From the NCBI RefSeq assembly GCF_001634625.1, contig NZ_LRSE01000006.1, forward strand, positions 131,715 to 195,714: a stretch of 64,000 nt of DNA. The letters are read 5' to 3'. The position numbers and the translations under genes are program-made. Shown piece after piece: positions 48,445 through 56,759 of this stretch (position 1 is its first letter; every line of letters begins with the position of its first letter). Source of the stretch: Croceicoccus bisphenolivorans. Lineage in GTDB: Bacteria > Pseudomonadota > Alphaproteobacteria > Sphingomonadales > Sphingomonadaceae. The notes under the pieces are model-generated. The model was given only the letters and a program-made list of their open reading frames with translations, was not told the DNA's origin and did not search any database.

Positions 48445-50748
48445 CTAGCCCAGCTTTTCGATCACCTCGCGCTCCAGCCTTGCGACAAGTGCACGGTCGC
48501 ATTGCCCCTTTTCGCGTTCTTCGCCGAGTACGGCCAGGAACGCATCCCGCTTCAGTTCCTCCAGGATTTCCGGCGGGAGCGGATTTTCCTCGCCCAGCGT
48601 GGATGCCGTGATGTCGATCAGCCGCTCGGTTCCGTGCAGACGGCCCCAGAGGTAGTCGTTTTCGCGATAGGCGCGGCTGAAGAACGCCCCGAAATTGTAG
48701 AACTCGATCCCACGCAGCGTATCTGTGGTGCCGCCGGTCCGGATCGAATGGGCGTCTTCGGGCGAAATGCGGTCGACCTTCACCGGATCGAATTCGTCAT
48801 GCCCCCATGTTCCCAGCAAGGGCAGGGTCGCGATGTCGTAGAAAGGATAGCCGAGATAGGTGAGCAGCAACTTGCGCCGCTGCTCTCGCGGCAGGGGTGA
48901 CAGAGCATCGGCCAGCAAGGCGTCGACTTGCGGATCGGTGCTGCGCAAGTCGCGCCGGTCCGCGATGGCGGCAAGAACGCCCTCCGGATCGGACAGGACG
49001 TTCGCGGCGATGCGGGAAAATTCGGTGCCCAGCGCCTTTGTCTGCTCCAGCGCAGTGTAGAGCGATAGCGCGCGATAGATCGCATCGCGCGCCCTTTCCC
49101 GCTCGTCCGGCGCGAGTTCGTCGCCAACGTCGCCGGGGGCCAGCCTGCGCGCCAGAAGGCGCAAGCGGCGCGTGCGAAAGCCGATGTCGTGCGTTCGGAA
49201 GAAGGCAATCGCCTCCTCGCTCGCGCCCTTGGCAGCCGCCAGTGTGGCAAGGCCCTGCGTGTCGAGGTAGCGCGACAGGCTGGCAACGATTTCGTCCAGT
49301 GGTGGCCGTTCGCCTTCGATTGCGCGCCAGATCAGGTTGGCAAGGCCGTCGACGATGCCCGCGAACTTTACCTGCGCGTAGGAGTGGAACGCGAAGCCCG
49401 CACGCTCGGCAGCGGCCTGCTGCGCGCGGCGGCGCCATTTGGTGAGGCGTTCGGCGTTGGGGCGGTCGAGAAACAGCGTTCGGCCCAGCAATTTGTCGAC
49501 CGCCACCTCGACCTCTGGCCGCAGCGCGTCGACAATGCCTCGGATGCGCATGGCGTCTGCCGAATGGAGCGCGATGCGTTCGAGATCGTCGCGAATCGGT
49601 TGTTCGCGCGGGATCGACGACAGGGAGCCGAAAATCGCGCTGAAGAAGCCGATCGGGCGGCTTGGCGCGCGCACTTCCCCGAAGCGGTAATCGGGGTGGG
49701 GATCGACATAGATGAATCGCCGGTCGACTTCGCGCGTAGCGGGCCGGTTCTCCAGCGCGCGGATTGCTTCGGCAAAAGGGGCGCCCACCAGCACTGCGCC
49801 GTCGATCAGGGCCACCGAATCGAGATCGCCGGCATGGACATGATGCGGCATGATACGTTGCAGGAACCTGTCTCTTCCGGGCCATTCGAACCAGCGTTCG
49901 GTGACCAGCTCGTCTATTTCCGACAGGACAAGGGGCGGGAATGCGCCGGGAAAGCTGGCGGTTGCTCGCGCGGCAAGGACCAGTTCGGCCCGTTCCGCCA
50001 GTTGCGTGTCGCCGCCGTGGGCGCGGAAGGAAATCGGCAGGCGATGTTCGGATTCGGTCGCGTCCGTCGGGCTGTTCACATGCAACGGGGCGCGATAGCC
50101 GCGAAAGTCCGTGGTTGTGACGAACAGGTCGAGCGGGTGGCCGATCGGGATCAGGGAAAGGCCGGGCGGCTGATCGCGCATCGCCATCAGGGCATCGTCG
50201 ATCAGGCGGGAAAAGCCGGGGCCGGAAAAGGGCGGGGCGAACCAGCGGCTGCGCATCAGGCGCGAAAGCTTGCCGCGCACTTCTTCCCGCGTTTCGGGCG
50301 CGACGGTGCGCGAAACCGCGTTGCCCGGCCGGCGCAAGGTCCACTCCACCAGCGGCTGTGCCCAGAACTTGGAAAACCGGTGCCCCATCCGCGCTTCCGG
50401 CGCCAGAAGCACGTCGCTGTCCGCACATTCGAGCCACAGGTTGGTAAGCGGATCGAGCGATCGCCCTGTCAGCAAGGCCTGCGCCAGAAAGATCGCGTTC
50501 AACCCGCCCGCGCTGGTGCCGGAAAGAATGTCGGGAATGACGCGCAGCCGCGTGCCGCCGTGCCTTGCGATTGCCTGCAGCAGGGCATGGTAGACACCGG
50601 GCGATCCGCCGGGCGGGGGAAGACCGTCGCGGAAGGCGCGGCTCGCCTCGGCGATTTTCAGGACCTCCTTGGTCACGCCGTGCATGTAGACCGCAAGGCT
50701 GACCCCGCCATAGCAGACGAGCGCGATGCGCAGTTCCTTCTCCCGCAT
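48445..50748 (-). CDS. Patatin-like phospholipase family protein with DUF3376
   Basis: A 767-residue protein. The N-terminal patatin domain (about residues 1-360) has the oxyanion-type loop CYGGVSLAVYMHG, nucleophile Ser in DILSGTSAGGLNAIFLA (GxSxG) and catalytic Asp in SVALIDGAVLVGAPF (D-G). The C-terminal about 400 residues correspond to DUF3376, ending in LRGIEFYNFGAFFSRAYREN. Likely a phospholipase A or acylhydrolase acting on membrane lipids; the physiological substrate is not known. No secretion signal. The ATG at 50748 is preferred to 50778. Divergent from radA. Confidence 0.88.
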   Translation of the reverse strand: MREKELRIALVCYGGVSLAVYMHGVTKEVLKIAEASRAFRDGLPPPGGSPGVYHALLQAIARHGGTRLRVIPDILSGTSAGGLNAIFLAQALLTGRSLDPLTNLWLECADSDVLLAPEARMGHRFSKFWAQPLVEWTLRRPGNAVSRTVAPETREEVRGKLSRLMRSRWFAPPFSGPGFSRLIDDALMAMRDQPPGLSLIPIGHPLDLFVTTTDFRGYRAPLHVNSPTDATESEHRLPISFRAHGGDTQLAERAELVLAARATASFPGAFPPLVLSEIDELVTERWFEWPGRDRFLQRIMPHHVHAGDLDSVALIDGAVLVGAPFAEAIRALENRPATREVDRRFIYVDPHPDYRFGEVRAPSRPIGFFSAIFGSLSSIPREQPIRDDLERIALHSADAMRIRGIVDALRPEVEVAVDKLLGRTLFLDRPNAERLTKWRRRAQQAAAERAGFAFHSYAQVKFAGIVDGLANLIWRAIEGERPPLDEIVASLSRYLDTQGLATLAAAKGASEEAIAFFRTHDIGFRTRRLRLLARRLAPGDVGDELAPDERERARDAIYRALSLYTALEQTKALGTEFSRIAANVLSDPEGVLAAIADRRDLRSTDPQVDALLADALSPLPREQRRKLLLTYLGYPFYDIATLPLLGTWGHDEFDPVKVDRISPEDAHSIRTGGTTDTLRGIEFYNFGAFFSRAYRENDYLWGRLHGTERLIDITASTLGEENPLPPEILEELKRDAFLAVLGEEREKGQCDRALVARLEREVIEKLG

Positions 50749-50833
50749 GGGGCAAGGATGGCAGGCAAGTCGGCGCAAGCAAAGCGAAACTTGTCCACTT
50801 GCGTTCCGTAAATGTTCCGTTTACGCGATGCGA

Positions 50834-52210
50834 ATGGCGAAACCCAAACGTCGATATGCCTGCCAGGCCTGCGGCAGTGTCACTCACCGTTGGCAGGGCC
50901 AGTGCCCGGACTGCGCGGAATGGAACACTCTGGTCGAGGAAGCGGCCGAAACAGTGTTTTCGGCCAAGCACGATCTGTCGGGCGGCGGCAGGCGGATCGA
51001 TTTCGTGCCGCTGGACGGGCCGGTGCCGCTGCCGGTGCGCCGCAAGACGGGGTTGGCAGAGTTCGATCGCGCGCTTGGCGGCGGACTGGTGCCGGGCAGC
51101 GGCGTTTTGATGGGTGGCGATCCGGGGATCGGTAAATCGACACTCTTGCTGCAAACTGCGGCCAGCATCGCGCGGGCGGGTGGCAATGTGGTATACATCA
51201 GCGGCGAGGAAGCGGCGGGGCAGGTCCGGCTGCGCGCCGAACGACTTGGTCTGGCGGATGCGCCGATCAAGCTGGCCGCGGCGACTTCGGTGCGCGATAT
51301 CCTGACGACACTGGGCGGGATGGACGCGCCAGACCTGCTGGTCATCGATTCGATCCAGACGATGCATTCTGACCAGATCGAGGGCGCGCCGGGCACGGTC
51401 AGCCAGGTGCGCGGGTGTGCGCTGGAACTGATTCGCTATGCCAAGTCTCGCGATTGCGCGCTGGTGATGGTCGGCCACGTCACCAAGGACGGCAATATCG
51501 CGGGGCCGCGCGTGCTGGAACATATGGTCGACGTGGTCATGAGCTTCGAGGGGGAGCGTTCGCACCAGTACCGTGTGCTGCGCGCGCTGAAGAACCGCTT
51601 CGGCGCAGTGGATGAAATCGGCGTTTTCGCGATGGAAGGGCAGGGCTTGGCCGAAGTGGCCAATCCGTCCAGCCTGTTCCTGTCGGGCCGCGACGAACCT
51701 TTGGCCGGCAGTGCGGTGTTCCCCGCGCTGGAAGGCACGCGGCCCGTGCTGGTCGAGATACAGGCACTTATCGTGCGGCTGCAGTCGGGCGCGACGCCGC
51801 GCCGCGCGGTGGTCGGTTGGGACAGTGGGCGGCTCGCCATGCTGCTTGCGGTGCTGGAGGCGCGGTGCGGGCTCAATTTCTCCACCGCGGAAGTTTATCT
51901 CAATGTCGCGGGCGGCTACCGCATCACCGATCCCGCCGCCGATGTCGCGGTGGCTGCGGCGCTTGTTTCCGCCCTTTCGGAAAGGGCGTTACCGCCACGT
52001 TCAGTCTGGTTCGGCGAAGTATCGCTGGCGGGCGAAGTGCGCCCGGTCGCCCATGGCGGAATACGGTTGAGAGAGGCGGCAAAGCTCGGTTTCGACAAGG
52101 CCGGCGGGCCGTCAGGCAGTGCGGGAAAAGCCGAGGACAGGGCGATTGCGGACTACATGGGCCTTGGCACCTTGCTTAATCTCGTTGACCGGCTCGTGGG
52201 CAGTGCATAG
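50834..52210 (+). CDS. radA: DNA repair protein RadA
   Basis: A 458-residue RecA-like branch-migration helicase. The N-terminal zinc finger is YACQACGSVTHRWQGQCPDC. Walker A is GGDPGIGKSTLLLQ. The RadA-specific KNRFG motif is in LKNRFGAVDEIGVFAM. The Lon-like C-terminal domain includes VYLNVAGGYRITDPAADVAV. An ATG two codons upstream (50828) is equally possible. It is followed by cvpA after nine bases and may share its transcript. Confidence 0.96.
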   Translation: MAKPKRRYACQACGSVTHRWQGQCPDCAEWNTLVEEAAETVFSAKHDLSGGGRRIDFVPLDGPVPLPVRRKTGLAEFDRALGGGLVPGSGVLMGGDPGIGKSTLLLQTAASIARAGGNVVYISGEEAAGQVRLRAERLGLADAPIKLAAATSVRDILTTLGGMDAPDLLVIDSIQTMHSDQIEGAPGTVSQVRGCALELIRYAKSRDCALVMVGHVTKDGNIAGPRVLEHMVDVVMSFEGERSHQYRVLRALKNRFGAVDEIGVFAMEGQGLAEVANPSSLFLSGRDEPLAGSAVFPALEGTRPVLVEIQALIVRLQSGATPRRAVVGWDSGRLAMLLAVLEARCGLNFSTAEVYLNVAGGYRITDPAADVAVAAALVSALSERALPPRSVWFGEVSLAGEVRPVAHGGIRLREAAKLGFDKAGGPSGSAGKAEDRAIADYMGLGTLLNLVDRLVGSA

Positions 52211-52219
52211 CGGATAGAC

Positions 52220-52762
52220 ATGACGTTTTTCGATATTGCTGTTCTGGTGATCGTGGGCCTCAGCGCGCTGAGCGGGCTTTCGCGCGGCTTCGTGCACGAG
52301 GTGCTGTCGCTTGCCGCATGGTTTGCGGCCATCGTCGCGATCTACATGTTCCATGCGCCGCTGACCGATCTGATCATCGCCTTTTTCGAGGATAACAACA
52401 CGAATGCGGGCCTGATCGCGTTCATCCTGCTGTTGGTCGTGCCGCTGGTCGTCCTGCGGCTTCTCGCGAAATGGGCAGGGTCGAAGACGCGGAAATCTGC
52501 TCTTGGCTTCATCGACAGGATTCTCGGGCTCGGTTTCGGGTTGCTCAAGGGTTTGCTGATGGTCGTTCTGACCTTTTCGATCATCGCGCTGGGCTATGAC
52601 ACGGTGTGGAGTGCGGAAGGGCGCCCTGAATGGGTGAAGGAAGCGCGGACCTATCCTTTCGTGAACGCGGCCAGCATGGCGCTCGTGACGACAGTGTCGG
52701 AACGGCGCGAGGAACTGATGGACGGCCTGACACCTGCAGAGGAAGAGGAAGCAGCGACGTGA
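52220..52762 (+). CDS. cvpA: CvpA family membrane protein
   Basis: A 180-residue inner-membrane protein with four hydrophobic segments and the family's FFDIAVLVIVGLSALSGLSR start and GLGFGLLKGLLMVVLTF helix. CvpA is needed for colicin V production in E. coli and is linked to envelope integrity in other species. Here it sits between radA and a NifU-like gene, a conserved alphaproteobacterial order. Its TGA overlaps the next GTG by four bases. Confidence 0.92.
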   Translation: MTFFDIAVLVIVGLSALSGLSRGFVHEVLSLAAWFAAIVAIYMFHAPLTDLIIAFFEDNNTNAGLIAFILLLVVPLVVLRLLAKWAGSKTRKSALGFIDRILGLGFGLLKGLLMVVLTFSIIALGYDTVWSAEGRPEWVKEARTYPFVNAASMALVTTVSERREELMDGLTPAEEEEAAT

Positions 52763-53193
52763 GCGGGCACCGGCTCTACACGCCGGAGGTACTTGCTGCG
52801 GCTGTCTCGCTGGCGGATTTTCCGCTTCTGCCGACATTCACCCTGCGCGGCGAGGCCCGCTCGAAGAGTTGCGGAAGCCGGATCGAACTGGGCCTGATCC
52901 TGAACGATGACGGGTGCGTTGAAAGCGTCGGGCTGGCCTCGCGCGCATGCGCCATCGGACAGGCGAGCGCGGCCGTCTTTGCAAAGGGCGCCATGGGAAA
53001 GCGGGTGGGCGATCTCATCGCTGCCCGCGACGCGATGTCGTCGTGGCTGGCCGGCACCGGGCCTGTGCCCGAATGGCCGGGTGTGGACCTCATCGTACCG
53101 GCCATCGACTATCCGGGGCGCCACGGGGCCATGATCCTGCCGTGGGCGGCGGCCTGCGACGCTCTCTGCAAGGGTGTTGCCTCTACCGATTGA
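52759..53193 (+). CDS. Iron-sulfur cluster assembly scaffold-like protein (NifU N-terminal type)
   Basis: A 144-residue IscU/NifU-N-like protein. Two of the three cluster-binding cysteines appear as KSCGSRIEL (about residue 37) and SRACAIGQASAAVF (about 63). A third Cys lies near the end (ACDALCKG). The usual second acidic ligand position after the first Cys is Ser-Arg instead of Gly-Asp, so it may be a divergent scaffold. The GTG at 52759 overlaps the cvpA stop. Confidence 0.82.
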   Translation: MSGHRLYTPEVLAAAVSLADFPLLPTFTLRGEARSKSCGSRIELGLILNDDGCVESVGLASRACAIGQASAAVFAKGAMGKRVGDLIAARDAMSSWLAGTGPVPEWPGVDLIVPAIDYPGRHGAMILPWAAACDALCKGVASTD

Positions 53194-53276
53194 AGTACCT
53201 GCCAGCGTTCACTGTCTTGGCAAGCGGCCTGTTACCATCCTAAGGCGTTTGCCAAAGGGATAAGAGGGGCACTGGA

Positions 53277-54914
53277 ATGGCGGCAACGGAAAGCGAAGGG
53301 CACGATATCAGCAAGTCGGAAATGCGGCTTGTCGTGGGGGCTTCGTCGGTCGGTACCATTTTCGAATGGTACGATTTCTTCATCTACGGGACCTTGTCCG
53401 GCCTGATCGGTGCCGCTTTCTTCCCCGGTGACAATGCCATCCTTCAAACGCTGCTGGTCTGGGCCGGGTTCGCGATAGGCTTCGGTTTCCGTCCACTTGG
53501 CGCGATCCTGTTCGGCTTTCTGGGTGACAGGCTGGGCAGGAAGTACACTTTCCTCGTCACGGTGACGCTGATGGGTGTCGCCACCGCAGGCGTCGGCCTA
53601 ATTCCGTCGGCCGAAACCATCGGTCTTGCCGCGCCGCTGATCGTGATCGTGCTGCGCATCCTGCAGGGGCTGGCGCTTGGCGGGGAATATGGCGGCGCGG
53701 CGATCTATGTTGCCGAACATTCGCGGCCGGAAAAGCGCGGTTTCTTCACGTCTTTCATCCAGGCCAGTGTGGTTGGCGGTTTCGTGCTGTCGATCATCGT
53801 CGTCCTGCTGTGCCGCTGGCTGATACCGGCCGATGCGTTCAGCGCATGGGGCTGGCGCGTGCCGTTCCTGCTGTCGATCCTCCTGCTCGCCGCTTCCTTG
53901 TGGATGCGGTTGAAACTGTCCGAAAGCCCGGTGTTCCGCGCCATGAAGGAAGCGGGCGAGACATCGGGCAATCCGTTTGTCGAAAGCTTTACTTATCCCG
54001 GCAACCTGAAGCGCATCGTTGTCGCGCTGGGCGTGACGGCGGGTCTGACCACGATCTGGTACACTGCGTTCTTCTCTACGCTGTCGTTCCTGAAGGGGCC
54101 GATGAAGGTGGAGGATTTCACGGTCGAGATCATGATGCTGATCGCCAGCTTGCTGACGATGGGGCTTTACATCGTTTTCGGGCACTTGTCCGATCGCATC
54201 GGGCGCAAGCCGCCGATCGTGTGGGGGAACTTCGCGATCCTGCTGCTGCTGTTCCCCGTTATGTGGGGCATCGGCGCACTGGCCAATCCGCAACTGGCGC
54301 ATGCTGCGAAAAGCGCGCCTGTCGTCGTCAATGGCACCGGATGTTCGTACAATCCCTTCGGCGATCTGTTCGACCAGAAGCAGTCGCCCTGCGCGCACGT
54401 GCTGGAAACGCTGACGGCGGACGGCGTGCCTTATGATATCCGCGAATCCGATACCCTGTCTCTCGTAGTGGGTGTTCGTCACATAGACCTGTCGACCCTC
54501 GCGCTGGATGATGCGGCCGCGCGTCGCGATGCCATCCGCGCGGAGCTGGTGGCAGACGGCTATTCGTTCGACAAGCAGAACCCGCCGCTGGTCAACATCG
54601 TCGGCATCATCGCTCTGGTTCTGGTTCTGGGCGCGCTTTCGGCTGCGAATTACGGCCCGGTCGCCGCCTTGCTGAGCGAGATGTTCCCGCCGCGCATCCG
54701 GTACAGTTCAATGTCGATCCCATATCATATCGGCGCGGGGTATTTCGGCGGATTCCTGCCGCTGATCGCTGCGTATATCATCGCGCGGACGGGAAATGCC
54801 TATTCCGGGCTGTGGTACACGTGGTTCTTCGTTGCCTTTGCCTTCCTTATCACGGCATGGGGGCTGAAATCCGGTCCGCCGCGTGATTTCGAGGAAGTAC
54901 AATCAAACCCCTGA
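53277..54914 (+). CDS. MFS transporter, metabolite:H+ symporter (MHS) type
   Basis: A 545-residue inner-membrane protein with 12 predicted helices. MHS markers are SSVGTIFEWYDFFIYG in the first helix, the GDRLGRKYTFL loop between TM2 and TM3, and GLALGGEYGGAAIYVAEH. Between TM8 and the last helices is an approximately 110-residue polar insert (about 340-440) with two cysteines (GTGCSYNPFG, QSPCAHVL). The substrate is probably a dicarboxylate, amino acid or osmolyte. Its TGA overlaps alr, hinting at co-expression, so an alanine-related or wall-related substrate is a guess only. Confidence 0.88.
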   Translation: MAATESEGHDISKSEMRLVVGASSVGTIFEWYDFFIYGTLSGLIGAAFFPGDNAILQTLLVWAGFAIGFGFRPLGAILFGFLGDRLGRKYTFLVTVTLMGVATAGVGLIPSAETIGLAAPLIVIVLRILQGLALGGEYGGAAIYVAEHSRPEKRGFFTSFIQASVVGGFVLSIIVVLLCRWLIPADAFSAWGWRVPFLLSILLLAASLWMRLKLSESPVFRAMKEAGETSGNPFVESFTYPGNLKRIVVALGVTAGLTTIWYTAFFSTLSFLKGPMKVEDFTVEIMMLIASLLTMGLYIVFGHLSDRIGRKPPIVWGNFAILLLLFPVMWGIGALANPQLAHAAKSAPVVVNGTGCSYNPFGDLFDQKQSPCAHVLETLTADGVPYDIRESDTLSLVVGVRHIDLSTLALDDAAARRDAIRAELVADGYSFDKQNPPLVNIVGIIALVLVLGALSAANYGPVAALLSEMFPPRIRYSSMSIPYHIGAGYFGGFLPLIAAYIIARTGNAYSGLWYTWFFVAFAFLITAWGLKSGPPRDFEEVQSNP

Positions 54915-55963
54915 TGCCCGACAGCCCAATGGCTCCGCCGCCCGCGATGCGTTTGCGTGTCGACAGTGGAGCCATATCCGACAACTGGCGCACGCTTGAT
55001 GCGATGAGCGGCACTGCGCGCGCTGCGGCGGCGGTGAAAGCCGATGCCTACGGCGTGGGCATCGATCGCGCCATGCCTACCTTGCTCGATGCAGGCTGTC
55101 GCGACTTCTACGTTGCACACTGGTGTGAGGTGGCAGGTGCCATCCGCCATGCCGCGCCGGAGAACGTAGCCGTGCTGCATGGCCCGATAACGCAAGCCGA
55201 CTGTGAATACGCGCGCCAGACTGGCGTGCGACCGGTCCTCAACAGCCTGGCACAGGTCGGGCTGTGGCAGTCGACGGGGGGTGGGCCATGCGATCTGATG
55301 GTCGACAGCGGGATGAACCGGCTTGGCCTTCGGCCCGATGAACTGGGTGATCCGGCGCTCGCGGGGCTGGAGGTGATTACCTTCATGTCCCATCTCGCCT
55401 GCGCTGACGAGGATAGCGCCATGAACGGACGGCAGCGCGATCTTTTCGCCTCGCTGCTTGCCGCGGTGCCGCATCGGCGGGCCAGCCTTGCCAATAGCGC
55501 CGGTATCGCATTGGGCGCCGGTTTCCAGCACGACCTGACGCGACCGGGGGTCGCGCTTTACGGCGGTGTTGTGCGCAGCGAACTTGTCGGAAAAATCCGG
55601 CCGGTCGTCGGACTGGAAGCGGCCCTGATACAGGTGCGGACTGTGCCTGCGGGCGAAACGGTCGGTTATGGTGCGGCATTTACCGCGCAGCGCGATACGC
55701 GTGTGGGGATCGTGTCGCTGGGCTACGCAGACGGCTATCTGCGCTGCTGGAGCGACGTTGGTGTTTTCCGGTCAGGTAACGCCCCATTGCCCGTGCTGGG
55801 CAGGGTTTCGATGGACATGACCGCGATTGACCTGTCCTCTGCGCCCGATCTTGCTGAAGGGGATTGGGTGAGTGCCGAATATGACTTGCCGACCGCCGCG
55901 CAGCGAAGCGGGTTGACCCAATACGAATTGCTGACCGTTTTGGGACCGAGGTTGCGAGCGTAA
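54914..55963 (+). CDS. alr: Alanine racemase
   Basis: A 349-residue PLP enzyme that makes D-alanine for peptidoglycan. The PLP lysine is in AAVKADAYGVG. The second catalytic base Tyr lies in TVGYGAAFTAQRD. GRVSMDMTAIDLS and the TIM-barrel segment DSGMNRLGLRPDEL are family-typical. It is slightly shorter than the usual about 360 residues. Overlaps the MFS stop by one base. Confidence 0.95.
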   Translation: MPDSPMAPPPAMRLRVDSGAISDNWRTLDAMSGTARAAAAVKADAYGVGIDRAMPTLLDAGCRDFYVAHWCEVAGAIRHAAPENVAVLHGPITQADCEYARQTGVRPVLNSLAQVGLWQSTGGGPCDLMVDSGMNRLGLRPDELGDPALAGLEVITFMSHLACADEDSAMNGRQRDLFASLLAAVPHRRASLANSAGIALGAGFQHDLTRPGVALYGGVVRSELVGKIRPVVGLEAALIQVRTVPAGETVGYGAAFTAQRDTRVGIVSLGYADGYLRCWSDVGVFRSGNAPLPVLGRVSMDMTAIDLSSAPDLAEGDWVSAEYDLPTAAQRSGLTQYELLTVLGPRLRA

Positions 55964-56053
55964 CCGGTTGCCGTGGCAATTGTGCATGTGCTAATAGCAT
56001 GTGCAGCAAAAATGCAGCACGAAGCTGTGTTCAAAAGGAGGCGCGGGATATCT

Positions 56054-56629
56054 GTGGCTGATTCCGAAAAGAGCGATGATGTCATCATCATCAAGAAGTA
56101 CGCCAACCGGCGCCTCTACAATACGGATTCTTCCAGTTACATCACGCTGGATCACCTGGCGGAAATGACGCGGCAGGGCGTCGATTTTCAGGTGATCGAC
56201 GCGAAGAGCGGCGCGGATATCACGCACCAGATCCTGACCCAGATCATCATGGACGAAGAGGCCGGCGGTTCGCAGATGCTGCCGGTCAGCTTCCTGCGCG
56301 ACCTGATCGGCATGTACGGCAATTCGATGCAGTCGATGATTCCCCATTACCTCGAAATGTCGATGCAGCATTTCCGCGACAACCAGCTGAAAATGCGCAA
56401 GGCGCTGGAAGACAGCCTCGGCACCAATCCGCTGGCCAAGCTGGCCCAGCAGAACATGGCGATGTTTCAGGCTGCAACGGAAGCGTTCATGTCCGGACGT
56501 CCCGGCGCTGCGGGTTCGCCTGCGGCCGCAGAGCCGGAAGCGGCCGGGGAAAAGGGTGAGGAAGAGCTCGACCTGCTGCGCAAACAGATGGCCGAGATGC
56601 AGAAGCAGCTCGACAAGCTCGCCAAGTAG
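56054..56629 (+). CDS. phaR: Polyhydroxyalkanoate synthesis repressor PhaR
   Basis: A 191-residue regulator that senses PHA granules and represses phasin and PHA genes. The N-terminal PHB/PHA accumulation DNA-binding domain reads IIIKKYANRRLYNTDSSSYI and TLDHLAEMTRQGVDFQVIDA. PHB_acc regions follow (QMLPVSFLRDLIGMYGNSMQ). A coiled C-terminus LDLLRKQMAEMQKQLDKLAK ends the protein. The GTG at 56054 gives the normal start, with AGGAGG 14 bases upstream. Shows that the organism can probably store PHA; phaC is outside the window. Confidence 0.93.
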   Translation: MADSEKSDDVIIIKKYANRRLYNTDSSSYITLDHLAEMTRQGVDFQVIDAKSGADITHQILTQIIMDEEAGGSQMLPVSFLRDLIGMYGNSMQSMIPHYLEMSMQHFRDNQLKMRKALEDSLGTNPLAKLAQQNMAMFQAATEAFMSGRPGAAGSPAAAEPEAAGEKGEEELDLLRKQMAEMQKQLDKLAK

Positions 56630-56759
56630 CGCGTCGCCACTTCACAAGTTTGCCCGTAGAGCATAGGGGCAATCCACAAGAAAGACGGGGTGGCCCATCG
56701 GCTGCCCCGCTCTCGCGTTCAGGCCGCGGGTCGGCCCATCAACAAGGCAGGCAGTCCCC

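Noticed and set aside
48797-51565. 922-codon minus-strand frame across the patatin and radA genes
   Set aside because: It runs out of frame through two clearly coding genes on opposite strands; arginine-rich and without motifs.
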